In this document: positions 36,441-44,533 of the stretch, piece after piece
Layout: every line of letters starts with the position of its first letter
How positions within the stretch are numbered: position 1 is the stretch's first letter
Notes under the pieces: model-generated
Databases searched by the model: none
What the model was told of the DNA's origin: nothing
What the model saw: only the letters and a program-made list of their open reading frames with translations
Assembly: GCA_963766445.1 (NCBI GenBank)
Contig: CAVXZW010000012.1
Span: 186,001 to 250,000, forward strand
From: JAICYJ01 sp963766445
GTDB lineage: Bacteria > Actinomycetota > Thermoleophilia > Gaiellales > JAICJC01
Reading direction: 5' to 3'
Length of the DNA stretch: 64,000 bases
Program-made: the position numbers and the translations under genes

Positions 36441-37111
36441 GCCGTCACCATCGTCTCAGCTCCGATCCAGACGCGCCAGACGCCGTCGGCGAGAGCTGCC
36501 AACCCCGCGTCCAGCTTCGGGATCATGCCCCCGGTGATGCTGCCGGACGCCACCAGCTGTGCGGCGGAGGCGGCCGTCACGCGGCGGATCACCTCGCCGC
36601 CCGGACCCATCAGCCCGGGCACGTCCGACAGGAAGATCAGCTCGGATGCACCGAGCGCGCCGGCGACGGCGGCGGCCGCGTTGTCCGCATTGACATTGAG
36701 GCCGGAGGCGGTGGGCGCGATCACCGGCACGATCCCGCCTGCCAGCAGCGCTCGCACCCCGATCTGCTCGACCGAGGTGATGCGGCCGACCAGACCCAGC
36801 CGGCTGTCACCCCACGGCTCCGCCGTCAACGCGTCCCGCATCGGCCGGCAGGCGACGCCCTCGATGCCCAGCTCGGCGCACAGCGCCGCGTTAGCCTCGG
36901 CGATGGCGGCCTCGACCACGCGCATCACCGAATCGTCAGTCACGCGCTGTCCGTCGACGAAGCGCGGCTCCAGCCCGGCGGCGATGCAGCCCGCGGTGAT
37001 CTGGGGGCCGGCGCCGTGCACGACCACCACCTGCCTGCCGGCCCGTGTCAGCGCCGCCACCTGCGCGGCCGCGCCGGGCGCCGTGCCGCCGACCTTGACG
37101 ACCGCGATCAT
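36437..37111 (-). CDS. argB: Acetylglutamate kinase (short form)
   Basis: Amino-acid kinase family, 224 residues against roughly 260-300 usual. AVVKVGGTAPGAA (phosphate Lys and Gly loop), VVVVHGAGPQI, LEPRFVDGQRVTDDSVM, VIAPTASGLNVNADNAAAAVAGALGA, LIFLSDVPGLMGPGG, and GGMIPKLDAGLAALADGVWRVWI are all present, so the core is complete and the shortening is spread over loops and the N-terminus. ATG 37111 overlaps the argJ stop (ATGA). Confidence 0.93.
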   Translation of the reverse strand: MIAVVKVGGTAPGAAAQVAALTRAGRQVVVVHGAGPQITAGCIAAGLEPRFVDGQRVTDDSVMRVVEAAIAEANAALCAELGIEGVACRPMRDALTAEPWGDSRLGLVGRITSVEQIGVRALLAGGIVPVIAPTASGLNVNADNAAAAVAGALGASELIFLSDVPGLMGPGGEVIRRVTAASAAQLVASGSITGGMIPKLDAGLAALADGVWRVWIGAETMVTA

Positions 37112-38295
37112 GTCGTGCTCGCGCTGTTGAACTGGACATAGCCGGGCGACAGGTCGGAGGCGATCACCGTTGCGCTGCCTTCGCCCAGACTCAGCGATAT
37201 CTCGACCTCTACCTCATCCTTAGATAATTGCTGTCGCGCCCTGCCCATGGTGCCCTCGATCGCGCCGCCGCCCGCGACGATCGGCACCCCGCCCACGGCC
37301 ACCGAGACGCGGTCGGGATCGAGATGCACACCGGCGGCGCCCAGCGCCGCCAGGATCCGGCCCCAGTTGGGGTCGCCGCCGTGCAACGCGCACTTGACCA
37401 GCGTGTTCTCCGCCACGCCGCGGGCGGCGGCGCGGGCCTCGGGCGCGCTCAGCGCACCGTTCACCGTGTAGACGCAGACGCGGGTCGATCCCTCGCCGTC
37501 GCGCACCACCTGCTTGGCCAGATCAAGCATCAGCTCGGAGACGGCGCCGATCAGCACGCGCAGCTGCCGCGGCCCGTCCACAACCACCCCCGACGCGCCG
37601 TTGGCGAGCATGAACACGCAGTCGTTGGTGCTGGTGCAGCCGTCCACCGAGATCGCGTTGAAGGAGCCGGCCACGGCGTTTCGCAGGATCCGGCGCAGGG
37701 CGGCCTGCGGCAGCTCGGCGTCCAGCGTGACCTGGGCCAGCGTGGTGGCCATGTTCGGCCGGATCATGCCGGCGCCCTTCGCCATGCCGCCGACGCGCAC
37801 GGGGCCGCCGGCCAGCTCGACCTGGGACTGCGCCAGCTTCGGATAGCGGTCGGTGGTGCGGATCGCGTTGGCCGACCGGCGGCCGTTGGTCCCGGCCAGC
37901 GAACCGGCCGCGCTGTGGATGCCCGCCACGACGTCGTCGATCGGAAGCTGGATGCCGATCACGCCGGTCGACGCGACCAGCACCTGCGAGGACGGGATGC
38001 CCAGGGCGGCACCCGCCTCGGCCACCATCGTCCAGGCGTTGTTGCGGCCCGCGGTGCCGGTGCAGGCGTTGGCCGAGCCGGAGTTGGTCACGATCGCCCG
38101 CGCCAGACCGCCCTGGATCTGGGCTCGGCTGACCGTGACCGGTGCGGCCACCACGCGGTTGGTGGTGAACACGCCCGCGGCGGTGGCGGGGCGATCGGAG
38201 ACCAGCAGGGTCAGGTCCGACTTGCCGCTGCGCTTCATGCCGCAGGCGGCGACGCCGGCGGCGAACCCGGCCGGGTAGCAGGCGCCTACAGCCAC
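37108..38295 (-). CDS. argJ: Glutamate N-acetyltransferase / ornithine acetyltransferase
   Basis: Recycles the acetyl group from acetylornithine to glutamate. 395 residues. GVFTTNRVVAAPVTVSRAQ, IVTNSGSANACTG, ASTGVIGIQLP, and the self-cleavage site KGAGMIRPNMATTLAQ (cut before Thr, ~180), then SFNAISVDGCTSTND and a typical C-terminus FNSASTT. With ArgJ present the cyclic pathway operates and ArgE is not needed. GTG 38295 overlaps the argC stop by 10 nt. Confidence 0.95.
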   Translation of the reverse strand: MAVGACYPAGFAAGVAACGMKRSGKSDLTLLVSDRPATAAGVFTTNRVVAAPVTVSRAQIQGGLARAIVTNSGSANACTGTAGRNNAWTMVAEAGAALGIPSSQVLVASTGVIGIQLPIDDVVAGIHSAAGSLAGTNGRRSANAIRTTDRYPKLAQSQVELAGGPVRVGGMAKGAGMIRPNMATTLAQVTLDAELPQAALRRILRNAVAGSFNAISVDGCTSTNDCVFMLANGASGVVVDGPRQLRVLIGAVSELMLDLAKQVVRDGEGSTRVCVYTVNGALSAPEARAAARGVAENTLVKCALHGGDPNWGRILAALGAAGVHLDPDRVSVAVGGVPIVAGGGAIEGTMGRARQQLSKDEVEVEISLSLGEGSATVIASDLSPGYVQFNSASTT

Positions 38296-39195
38296 GCCGG
38301 CTCCTGGGAGAGGCCCATGGTCTCGTCCAGTCCCAGCATCAGGTTGGCGTTCTGAACGGCCTGGCCGGCCGCGCCCTTGACCAGGTTGTCGATGGCGGCG
38401 GCCACGATCAGGCGGCTCCGCTGCGGGTCGACCCAGGCCTGCAGCTGGCAGAGGTTGCTGCCGCGCAGCGCCTGCGTGCGCACGCCGTCCACCAGCTGGA
38501 CGAACGGCTCGCCCTGGTAGGCGCCGAGCAACGCCGCCTCCACCTCGGCCTGGCCCGCGCCCGGTCGCAGCCGCGCGTAGGCGGTCACCAGCAGGCCGCG
38601 CGTGAACGGGGCGAGATGCGGCGTGAACGTGACCGAGACCGGGCCGCCGCCGACCTCGGAGAGCTGGGCCTCGATCTCGAACTGGTGGTGGTGGCCGACC
38701 GGCTGGTAGGGGGCGATGCCCTCGGCCGCCGCGCAGAAGCTGTTTCGCTCGGTCGGCGTCTTGCCGGCGCCGGACACGCCCGACTTGCCGTCCACCACGA
38801 GGTCCGGCTCGACCAGGCCGGCGGCCACGATCGGTGCCAGCGCCAGGACGGCGGCGGTGGCATAGCAGCCGGGGTTCGCCACCTGACGCGCGCTCGGCGA
38901 TGGTTCTGCGGTGCAGCTCGGGCAGACCGTACTGCCACTCCCCGCGCAGGTCGGCGGAGAGATCGATGACCGGGACGCGCGCACCGGCCAGCTCCCGACC
39001 GACCTCACCCGAGACGCCATGGGGCAGCGCCAGGAGGACGAGATCGCACTGGGCCGGTGCACACGTGTCGGCCGCGCAGGCAACCGCCCTCATCCGAGGA
39101 TGCGACGCCAGCAGCCGCATCAGCTCGCGACCGGCAAGGCCGGTGGAGCCGAAGACGGCGGCGGTGGCGACGGCGGGCGGTGCCAGCACGGACAT
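38286..39195 (-). CDS. argC: N-acetyl-gamma-glutamyl-phosphate reductase (frameshift)
   Basis: NADPH-dependent reductase, about 302 residues after dropping one base near 38885 (ERA joins QVANPGCYAT). AAVFGSTGLAGRELMRLL (dinucleotide loop), LPHGVSGEV, VIDLSADLRG, catalytic Cys in NPGCYATAAVLAL, DGKSGVSGAGKTPTE, and VTFTPHLAPFTRGLL. ATG 39195 is chosen because TATACT stands 7 nt upstream and no Shine-Dalgarno is visible. First gene of the arg-lysA chain. Confidence 0.93.
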
Positions 39196-39199
39196 GTGC

Positions 39200-39236
39200 A
39201 AGAGTATACATAAGTTTGGTAAGAGTATGCATCACC
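39200..39236 (-). promoter_or_regulatory. arg operon promoter with tandem ARG-box-like repeats
   Basis: Minus-strand -10 TATACT (39208-39203), 7 nt before ATG 39195. Two near-identical words, AAGAGTATACAT (39200-39211) and AAGAGTATGCAT (39221-39232), are exactly 21 bp apart, the two-helical-turn spacing of paired 18-bp ARG boxes with a 3-bp gap. One copy covers the -10. ArgR binding here is inference from position and the nearby argR gene. Confidence 0.65.
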
Positions 39237-39264
39237 ATTGAAGTCGGGCGAGACTCGCTCGCAC

Positions 39265-39270
39265 TAAGGT
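39265..39270 (+). promoter_or_regulatory. -10 hexamer TAAGGT for the phosphodiesterase-like gene
   Basis: TAAGGT, seven bases, then GTG 39278, without a Shine-Dalgarno. It is about 30 bp from the distal ARG-box-like repeat, so ArgR could affect this promoter too. Confidence 0.45.
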
Positions 39271-39277
39271 GCGGGGC

Positions 39278-40780
39278 GTGGCGAACCGCGTGCTCATCGT
39301 CGGCTGGGACGGCGCCGACTGGGAGATCCTCGATCCGCTGCTCGCGGCGGGCGAGCTACCGAACCTGGCGGCGCTGATCGAGCGCGGCCGCAAGGGCGTC
39401 TCCCGCTCATGCCTGCCGTCGCACTCCTGGGCGGCATGGCCGACCTTCCTGACCGGATGCGACCCGGCCGGGCACGGCGTCTTTGACATCCTCGAGTACC
39501 GGCCCGGCGCCACCCGCCGGCTGCCGGTCTCGTCGCGCTCGATCCTGGCGCCGACCTGGCCGTCGCAGCTGACAGATGCCGGCCGCACCAGCCTGGTCGT
39601 GAACGTGCCGCTCACCTACCCCGCGCCCGAGATCAAGGGCGTCGCCATCGCCGGCGGCGTGATCCCCCAGGGCGCCCCCTACAGCCATCCGCCCGAGGCC
39701 GGGCCCGACCTGGGCTGGCCGATCAACGGCGGCTCCTGGACGACCTTCCGGGGCAAGCCGCTGGAGCTGGTGGCCGACGTCGAGGATGTCACTCGCCGCC
39801 GCGCAGAGGCCATGCGGCGGCTGATGGACGAGCAGCCCTGGGATGCGGCCTGCATGGTCTTCGTGTCGCCCGACCGCATCCAGCACTGCCTGCTCGAGTA
39901 CGTGCACCCCGGGCATCCCGACCACGCCACCGCCTCCCAGACGCCGGTGGCCGAGCGCGTGATCGACGTCTACCGGCTACTCGATCGCGAGCTGGGAACG
40001 CTGATCGAGCGCACCGATGCCGACGACCTCGTGCTGCTGATGTCAGACCACGGCCACCAGCCGGTCACGCGCGCCCTCAACATGAACCGCGTGCTGGAGA
40101 GCCTCGGCGCTCTGCGCATGGGCCGCGGCTCGGCGCTGGTCTCGCTGCTGGCCTGGGGGCGGATCCGCTCGCTGGCGCGCGTCGCCTACGACCGGCTGGG
40201 CCTGCACGGCAAGGTGAAGGTGCCGACCACGCCGATCGACTGGGCGCACACGACCGCTTACACGAGCGTCACCTCGACCGGCGAGGGCGTCTCGATCGCG
40301 CTGGCCGGGCGCGAGCCGCAGGGCACCGTGCCCGCCGAGGACTACGAGCGCGTGCGCACCGAGGTGGCGGACGCGCTGCTCGGCTTCGTCGACCCCGCCA
40401 CCGGCCGTCACCCGGTCGCGCGGGTACTGCGCAAGGAGGACGTGCTGCACGGCAAGTACCTGGACCGCGCACCCGACCTGCTGCTGGAGCCGGCGCCGCT
40501 CTACAGCCTCACGCACGCGCGTCAGATCGTCGAGCCGGCTGACTGGCTGTCTGGCGACCACCGGCCGGAGGGCGTCTACGTCGCCGCCGGTCCCGGCATC
40601 GCCGCCGGCCCGGGCGAGGAGATCTCCCTGGCCGACTTCGCCGGCTGGATCACGAGCGCGCTGGGCGTCGAGGTTGCGGCCGGCGCCGACGCGCCTGAGC
40701 AGCAGGCGGTGGGCGTGTTCTCGGACGACGAGGAGCGCGAGGTCGAGGAGCGACTCCGCGGTCTCGGCTATCTCGACTGA
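39278..40780 (+). CDS. Alkaline-phosphatase superfamily / type I phosphodiesterase-like protein
   Basis: 500 residues. N-terminal RVLIVGWDGADWEILDPLL (metal Asp), a nucleophile-position region SRSCLPSHSWAAWPTFLTG (Ser/Thr), VFVSPDRIQHCLLEY, LLMSDHGHQPV (metal Asp-His), and SGDHRPEGVYVAAGPGI (C-terminal metal His). These match nucleotide pyrophosphatase/phosphodiesterase and phosphoglycerol-transferase relatives. No signal peptide is visible, so it is probably cytoplasmic. It precedes the envelope gene block, and a role with lipid or sugar phosphates is possible. Confidence 0.87.
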   Translation: MANRVLIVGWDGADWEILDPLLAAGELPNLAALIERGRKGVSRSCLPSHSWAAWPTFLTGCDPAGHGVFDILEYRPGATRRLPVSSRSILAPTWPSQLTDAGRTSLVVNVPLTYPAPEIKGVAIAGGVIPQGAPYSHPPEAGPDLGWPINGGSWTTFRGKPLELVADVEDVTRRRAEAMRRLMDEQPWDAACMVFVSPDRIQHCLLEYVHPGHPDHATASQTPVAERVIDVYRLLDRELGTLIERTDADDLVLLMSDHGHQPVTRALNMNRVLESLGALRMGRGSALVSLLAWGRIRSLARVAYDRLGLHGKVKVPTTPIDWAHTTAYTSVTSTGEGVSIALAGREPQGTVPAEDYERVRTEVADALLGFVDPATGRHPVARVLRKEDVLHGKYLDRAPDLLLEPAPLYSLTHARQIVEPADWLSGDHRPEGVYVAAGPGIAAGPGEEISLADFAGWITSALGVEVAAGADAPEQQAVGVFSDDEEREVEERLRGLGYLD

Positions 40781-40794
40781 CCGGGGACCCACGC

Positions 40795-40911
40795 TCAGCG
40801 GGGGCTGCCCGGCCACCACCCCTGCGGCCGCCACTCCCGGGAGTCCACGCCGTCGCGTACCGCGGCCACCAGGAACAGCACGAACAACGAGATCACGATC
40901 ACGGCACCCAT
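40795..40911 (-). CDS. 38-residue single-helix membrane peptide
   Basis: ATG 40911 preceded 9 nt upstream by GGAAAGGA, a strong Shine-Dalgarno. The product opens with MGAVIVISLFVLFLVAAV, a clear membrane helix, followed by a soluble Trp-rich tail (RDGVDSREWRPQGWWPGSPR), stop TGA at 40795. It lies in the gap between the phosphodiesterase-like and flippase genes, on the opposite strand. I know no family. The combination of ribosome site, start, helix and stop makes it likely real despite its size. Confidence 0.6.
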   Translation of the reverse strand: MGAVIVISLFVLFLVAAVRDGVDSREWRPQGWWPGSPR

Positions 40912-40965
40912 GGCACACCATCCTTTCCAGGTGTGGAACGGGGGAGATCGCCGGCCCGTGAGAAA

Positions 40966-40971
40966 CACTAT
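40966..40971 (+). promoter_or_regulatory. -10-like hexamer CACTAT for the flippase gene
   Basis: CACTAT, six bases (GCCGAC), then ATG 40978, no Shine-Dalgarno. Confidence 0.4.
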
Positions 40972-40977
40972 GCCGAC

Positions 40978-42447
40978 ATGAGCGACGAGCGCACCCTGCT
41001 GTCGGGCACCGCAGTGAACATCGCCGGACTGGTGGCGGGCGTGGCCGCAGCCTTCGGCGTGCAGATCCTGATGGGGCGCCAGCTGGGGCGGTCCGGGCTG
41101 GGCCTGGTCACCGTCGCGGTGCAGGTCGCGTTCGTGGCCGCCGCGGGCAGCCGCTTCGGCATGGATCTGTCGGCCGTGCGGGACGTGGCCATCGGCCGCG
41201 GCAGCGACCGCTCGGCCACGCTGCGCAGCCTGGTCGACCGCTGCACGCTGCTGGCGGTCGGCGTCAGCGTGGCCGCGACCGCCGTGATCGCCGCGTGCGC
41301 GCTTTGGGCCGGCAACAGCCAGGTCGCGGTGGCCGCCGGATCGATCCCGTTCGCTGCTGCGACCGCCGTCTACCTGGGCGCCACGCGCGGGCTGAAGGCG
41401 ATGACACCGACCCTGTGGGTGTTCTGGATCGGCCAGCCGCTGGCCTGGATCGTGCTGGCCGTCCTGGCATTCGCGGCCGGCGGTGGCACCGACGCCGCCT
41501 GCTGGTGCTACGACGCCTCCTGGGCGCTGGCAACGGTCGGCGCCTGGTGGTTCTGGCGCCGGGCAAGCTCCGGCTTCGGGGACGAGCCCGCGACCCGCGA
41601 GGAGTTCCGCGCCGCCGTCCGCTTCGGGCTCCCCCGCGCCCCATCCGCCCTGCTCGCCCAGACGCTGTTCTGGGCCGACCTGTGGGTGGTCGAGTACTAC
41701 GTGTCGAGCGCGCAGGTCGGCACCTACGCTGCGGTCGGGCGGATATCGCAGGTGCTGCTGCTGTTCCTGACCTCCGTCAACCTGCTGTTCTCGCCGTTCG
41801 CCGCCGACCTCTACGCGCGCGGCCAGCACGAGCGCCTGGACTCGCTGTTCAAGAGCGCCACCCGCTGGGCGCTGGCCGCCACGATTCCGACCGTGATCAT
41901 CCTGTGGGTGGCAGCCGCCGACGTGCTGGCTGCCTTCGGCCCTCGCTACGAGGGCGGCGAGACGGCGCTTCGGATCCTGCTGGCCGGGCAGCTCGTGAAC
42001 GTCGCCACCGGCGGGGTCGCCTTCGTGCTGATCATGGTCGGCCGCACCGGCCTCGACCTGGCGGACAACGCGGTGGCGGTGCTGGTGATGGTGGGGCTGG
42101 CCGCGCCTCTGTCAGCGGGCTACGGCATCGAGGGCGCGGCGGTCGCCTCGGCGGTGACGCTGGGCAGCGTCAACCTGCTGCGGCTCGGCCAGGTCAAGCA
42201 CGTGGTGCACATCCAGCCCTACACGCTCGATTACCTGCGCCTGGCGCTGCCCACGGGCGCGTGCCTGGCGGCGGCCGTGATCGTGCACTCCGCCACCTCC
42301 CAGAGCGCGTGGTACGTCGGCCTGGTCGCGACCGGCACGGCGGCCGGGGCCGCCTACCTGGCGCTCCTGCCCGTGGGCCTGCCGGCCCGGGAACGGACGG
42401 TGCTCTACCGGTCGACGCGCAGGATCACGAACCTGGGGCCGCGGTAG
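40978..42447 (+). CDS. Polysaccharide flippase (Wzx / MATE-like, MVF superfamily)
   Basis: 489 residues with about 12-14 hydrophobic segments. The N-terminal TAVNIAGLVAGVAAAFGVQILMGRQLG followed by QVAFVAAAGSRFGMDLSAVRDVA is the usual opening of O-antigen/teichoic-acid export proteins; ADLWVVEYYVSSAQVGTYAAVGRISQ is the conserved mid-protein segment. Expected to move an undecaprenyl-linked oligosaccharide across the membrane. Neighbouring GT-C-like and SqdB genes support a glycan role. Its 3' end overlaps the convergent membrane protein gene by 43 nt. Confidence 0.87.
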   Translation: MSDERTLLSGTAVNIAGLVAGVAAAFGVQILMGRQLGRSGLGLVTVAVQVAFVAAAGSRFGMDLSAVRDVAIGRGSDRSATLRSLVDRCTLLAVGVSVAATAVIAACALWAGNSQVAVAAGSIPFAAATAVYLGATRGLKAMTPTLWVFWIGQPLAWIVLAVLAFAAGGGTDAACWCYDASWALATVGAWWFWRRASSGFGDEPATREEFRAAVRFGLPRAPSALLAQTLFWADLWVVEYYVSSAQVGTYAAVGRISQVLLLFLTSVNLLFSPFAADLYARGQHERLDSLFKSATRWALAATIPTVIILWVAAADVLAAFGPRYEGGETALRILLAGQLVNVATGGVAFVLIMVGRTGLDLADNAVAVLVMVGLAAPLSAGYGIEGAAVASAVTLGSVNLLRLGQVKHVVHIQPYTLDYLRLALPTGACLAAAVIVHSATSQSAWYVGLVATGTAAGAAYLALLPVGLPARERTVLYRSTRRITNLGPR

Positions 42448-44438
42448 GCCACGGTCAGCCCCGGCTGGGCCAGGATCTGGGGCGCCACGTTGGCCTGCCC
42501 CTTGGAGTCGAGCAGCACGTAGTCGACGTCCAGCTGCTTCAGGATCTGCGTTCGCCGTGCGCTGCTGGTGTCCGGGTCGAAGAAGTTCTGCTCCAGCCGC
42601 CGGCGGGTCTGGGTGTTCTCCTTCGGCTCAGCACGTGAGCGCGCCTCGGGCAGAGCGGCCGCGTACACGTCGGCGTAGGCGAGCAGCTCGAACACGCGGT
42701 GCTCCTCGCCCAGCACCACCGGCGGCAGCCCCGGCTGTGCGCGGAAGTAGCGCCACACGTCCGGCGTCAGCACGGTTGCGAGGTCGGCCCTGGGCGCGCG
42801 GTAGGGGCCGTCGCGGGCCTCGTCGGCCACCCGCGACACGCCGTGCACGACCGGACCCACCATCACCGCCGCGACCAGCAGCGAGGCCAGCCACCAGGGG
42901 CCGCTCTCGACCATCCGCCGCGGCCGCAGCCACAGCGCCACCACCACCGCGAGCAGCGCCGCCACCACCACGACGCTGGTGGGCAGGCGCCAGAACGACC
43001 CATGTTCGCGCGCCTGATCCAGCACCACCGCCAGCACCAGCGCCACCGCCAGGCCGCGCCGGACTCCCAGCAAGCCCGCGGCGACGCACGCGCCCGCGGC
43101 CAGGACGAGCGGCCACGGCAGCACCTGCCAGAAGCGGTGGAACTGCCCCATGCCGGTGGCCGCCAGCACGGCGGTGCTCAGCCCCGGCAGCAGGAGCAGC
43201 GTCAGCGGCGCGAGCATCGCTCCGGCCGTCGGCAGCAGGTCGCGGAAGCGCACCAGCAGGATCAGGCACAGGATCGCAACCAGCACGTAGCCGCGCCCGA
43301 ACACGGGCGCCCACGGGTACATCAGGATGGCACGGGCGCCGTGGTGCAGGAACTCGTCGGAGTGGGTGATGATCGCGCGCGGCTCGCCGCCGCGGATCGC
43401 CACCCACCAGATCCAGGCCGCCACCGCGCCGCTGGCCAGAAACGAGGCGCCCAGCGCCTCCAGCGCCACCGGCGGCATCCGCATGTGCGCGCGCCAGGAA
43501 CCGAGCGCGATGCCGGCCGCGATCGCAAGACAGGGCACCGCGTAGGTGGGATGCACCAGCGCGATCACCGTCACCGCCGCCATCGCCGACCACGCGGCCG
43601 AGCGGGAGCCGCGCATGGCCCCAACGAACAGCAGCAGGGCGGCCGGCGTCAGCACGAAGAAGGTGAAGACCGGCGGCTGGTTGACCTGCTGGACGAGGCC
43701 GTTGATGAGCGTCACCAGATCCCACGCCAGCACCGCGGCCGCCAGGTAGCCTGCTGTGCGCCAGCCGGTCAGCGAGCGGACGACCGCGAAGGCGCCCAAC
43801 ATGGTCAGGAGCGCACACAGCGGCTGCAGGTAGATGAACGCCGTTGCGACGTCGACGCCGGCCAGGTCGGCAACGCCGGCGAACGCCGCGTGCAGCAGCG
43901 GGAAGGCGTAGCCGGCGTGAGGAGCGCCGTCCTTGTAGGACGAGATCGCCGTCAGGGACAGCGAGCCGATGTCCTCGAGCTTGCGCATGCGGCCGACGTG
44001 GAACAGGGCATCCGAAATCACCCCGGTCGAGATCCGCCAGGAGATGAACGCAAACAGGCCGGCGGCGAGCGTGCCGGCCACCGCCTCCCAGACCGACACC
44101 CGGTCGAACAGCAGCGGCCTGGTCACGGCCACGGTGCACAGCACCACCGCCGCAATCAGCACCGCCACGAGCGGCGCGGTCAGCGGCAGGTGCACGGCGA
44201 AGGCGGCCGCCAGCGGCGCGATCCAGACCGCAAGGCCCAGCGAGGTCGAGACCACGGCCGCGCCGGACAGGCCCAGCCCGCGCTCGATCCGCAGCAGCCG
44301 CATGGCGCCCCACCCCGGCAGCATCACGCAGACGGCGAATGCGCACCACACCGCAAGCGCATCGATGCCGGCCAGCCGGGCCGCCACCAGAACGGCCGGT
44401 GCCACGAGCAGCGCGGCCGGTTCGAGACGGGAGGACAT
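42405..44438 (-). CDS. Large GT-C-like membrane protein
   Basis: 677 residues. About 14-16 membrane segments occupy residues 1-550; a soluble C-terminal part follows. After the first four helices comes the loop STGVISDALFHVGRMRKLEDIG, with acidic and His residues where GT-C glycosyltransferases keep their catalytic loop. The C-terminus has TPDVWRYFRAQPG and LDVDYVLLDSKGQ. Divergent from, and similar in layout to, the gene at 44534. Assignment as a polyprenyl-phosphate-sugar-dependent glycosyltransferase is inference. ATG 44438 follows a TAGACT hexamer by 9 nt. Confidence 0.7.
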   Translation of the reverse strand: MSSRLEPAALLVAPAVLVAARLAGIDALAVWCAFAVCVMLPGWGAMRLLRIERGLGLSGAAVVSTSLGLAVWIAPLAAAFAVHLPLTAPLVAVLIAAVVLCTVAVTRPLLFDRVSVWEAVAGTLAAGLFAFISWRISTGVISDALFHVGRMRKLEDIGSLSLTAISSYKDGAPHAGYAFPLLHAAFAGVADLAGVDVATAFIYLQPLCALLTMLGAFAVVRSLTGWRTAGYLAAAVLAWDLVTLINGLVQQVNQPPVFTFFVLTPAALLLFVGAMRGSRSAAWSAMAAVTVIALVHPTYAVPCLAIAAGIALGSWRAHMRMPPVALEALGASFLASGAVAAWIWWVAIRGGEPRAIITHSDEFLHHGARAILMYPWAPVFGRGYVLVAILCLILLVRFRDLLPTAGAMLAPLTLLLLPGLSTAVLAATGMGQFHRFWQVLPWPLVLAAGACVAAGLLGVRRGLAVALVLAVVLDQAREHGSFWRLPTSVVVVAALLAVVVALWLRPRRMVESGPWWLASLLVAAVMVGPVVHGVSRVADEARDGPYRAPRADLATVLTPDVWRYFRAQPGLPPVVLGEEHRVFELLAYADVYAAALPEARSRAEPKENTQTRRRLEQNFFDPDTSSARRTQILKQLDVDYVLLDSKGQANVAPQILAQPGLTVAYRGPRFVILRVDR

Positions 44439-44467
44439 CGGCGCGGGAGTCTATCGACGACGGGGTC

Positions 44468-44485
44468 TGACGGCTGTGGGAGAAT
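44468..44485 (+). promoter_or_regulatory. TGACGGC-TGTGGGAGAAT promoter-like motif, copy 1
   Basis: TGACGGC (44468-44474) directly followed by TGTGGGAGAAT (44475-44485); GAGAAT would be the -10. It lies 48 nt upstream of ATG 44534. The same motif occurs upstream of sqdB at 46412-46430. Confidence 0.4.
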
Positions 44486-44533
44486 GAGCCCGGTGGAGAC
44501 GGGCAACTGAGCGCCATACCCCCTCAACCCCCG

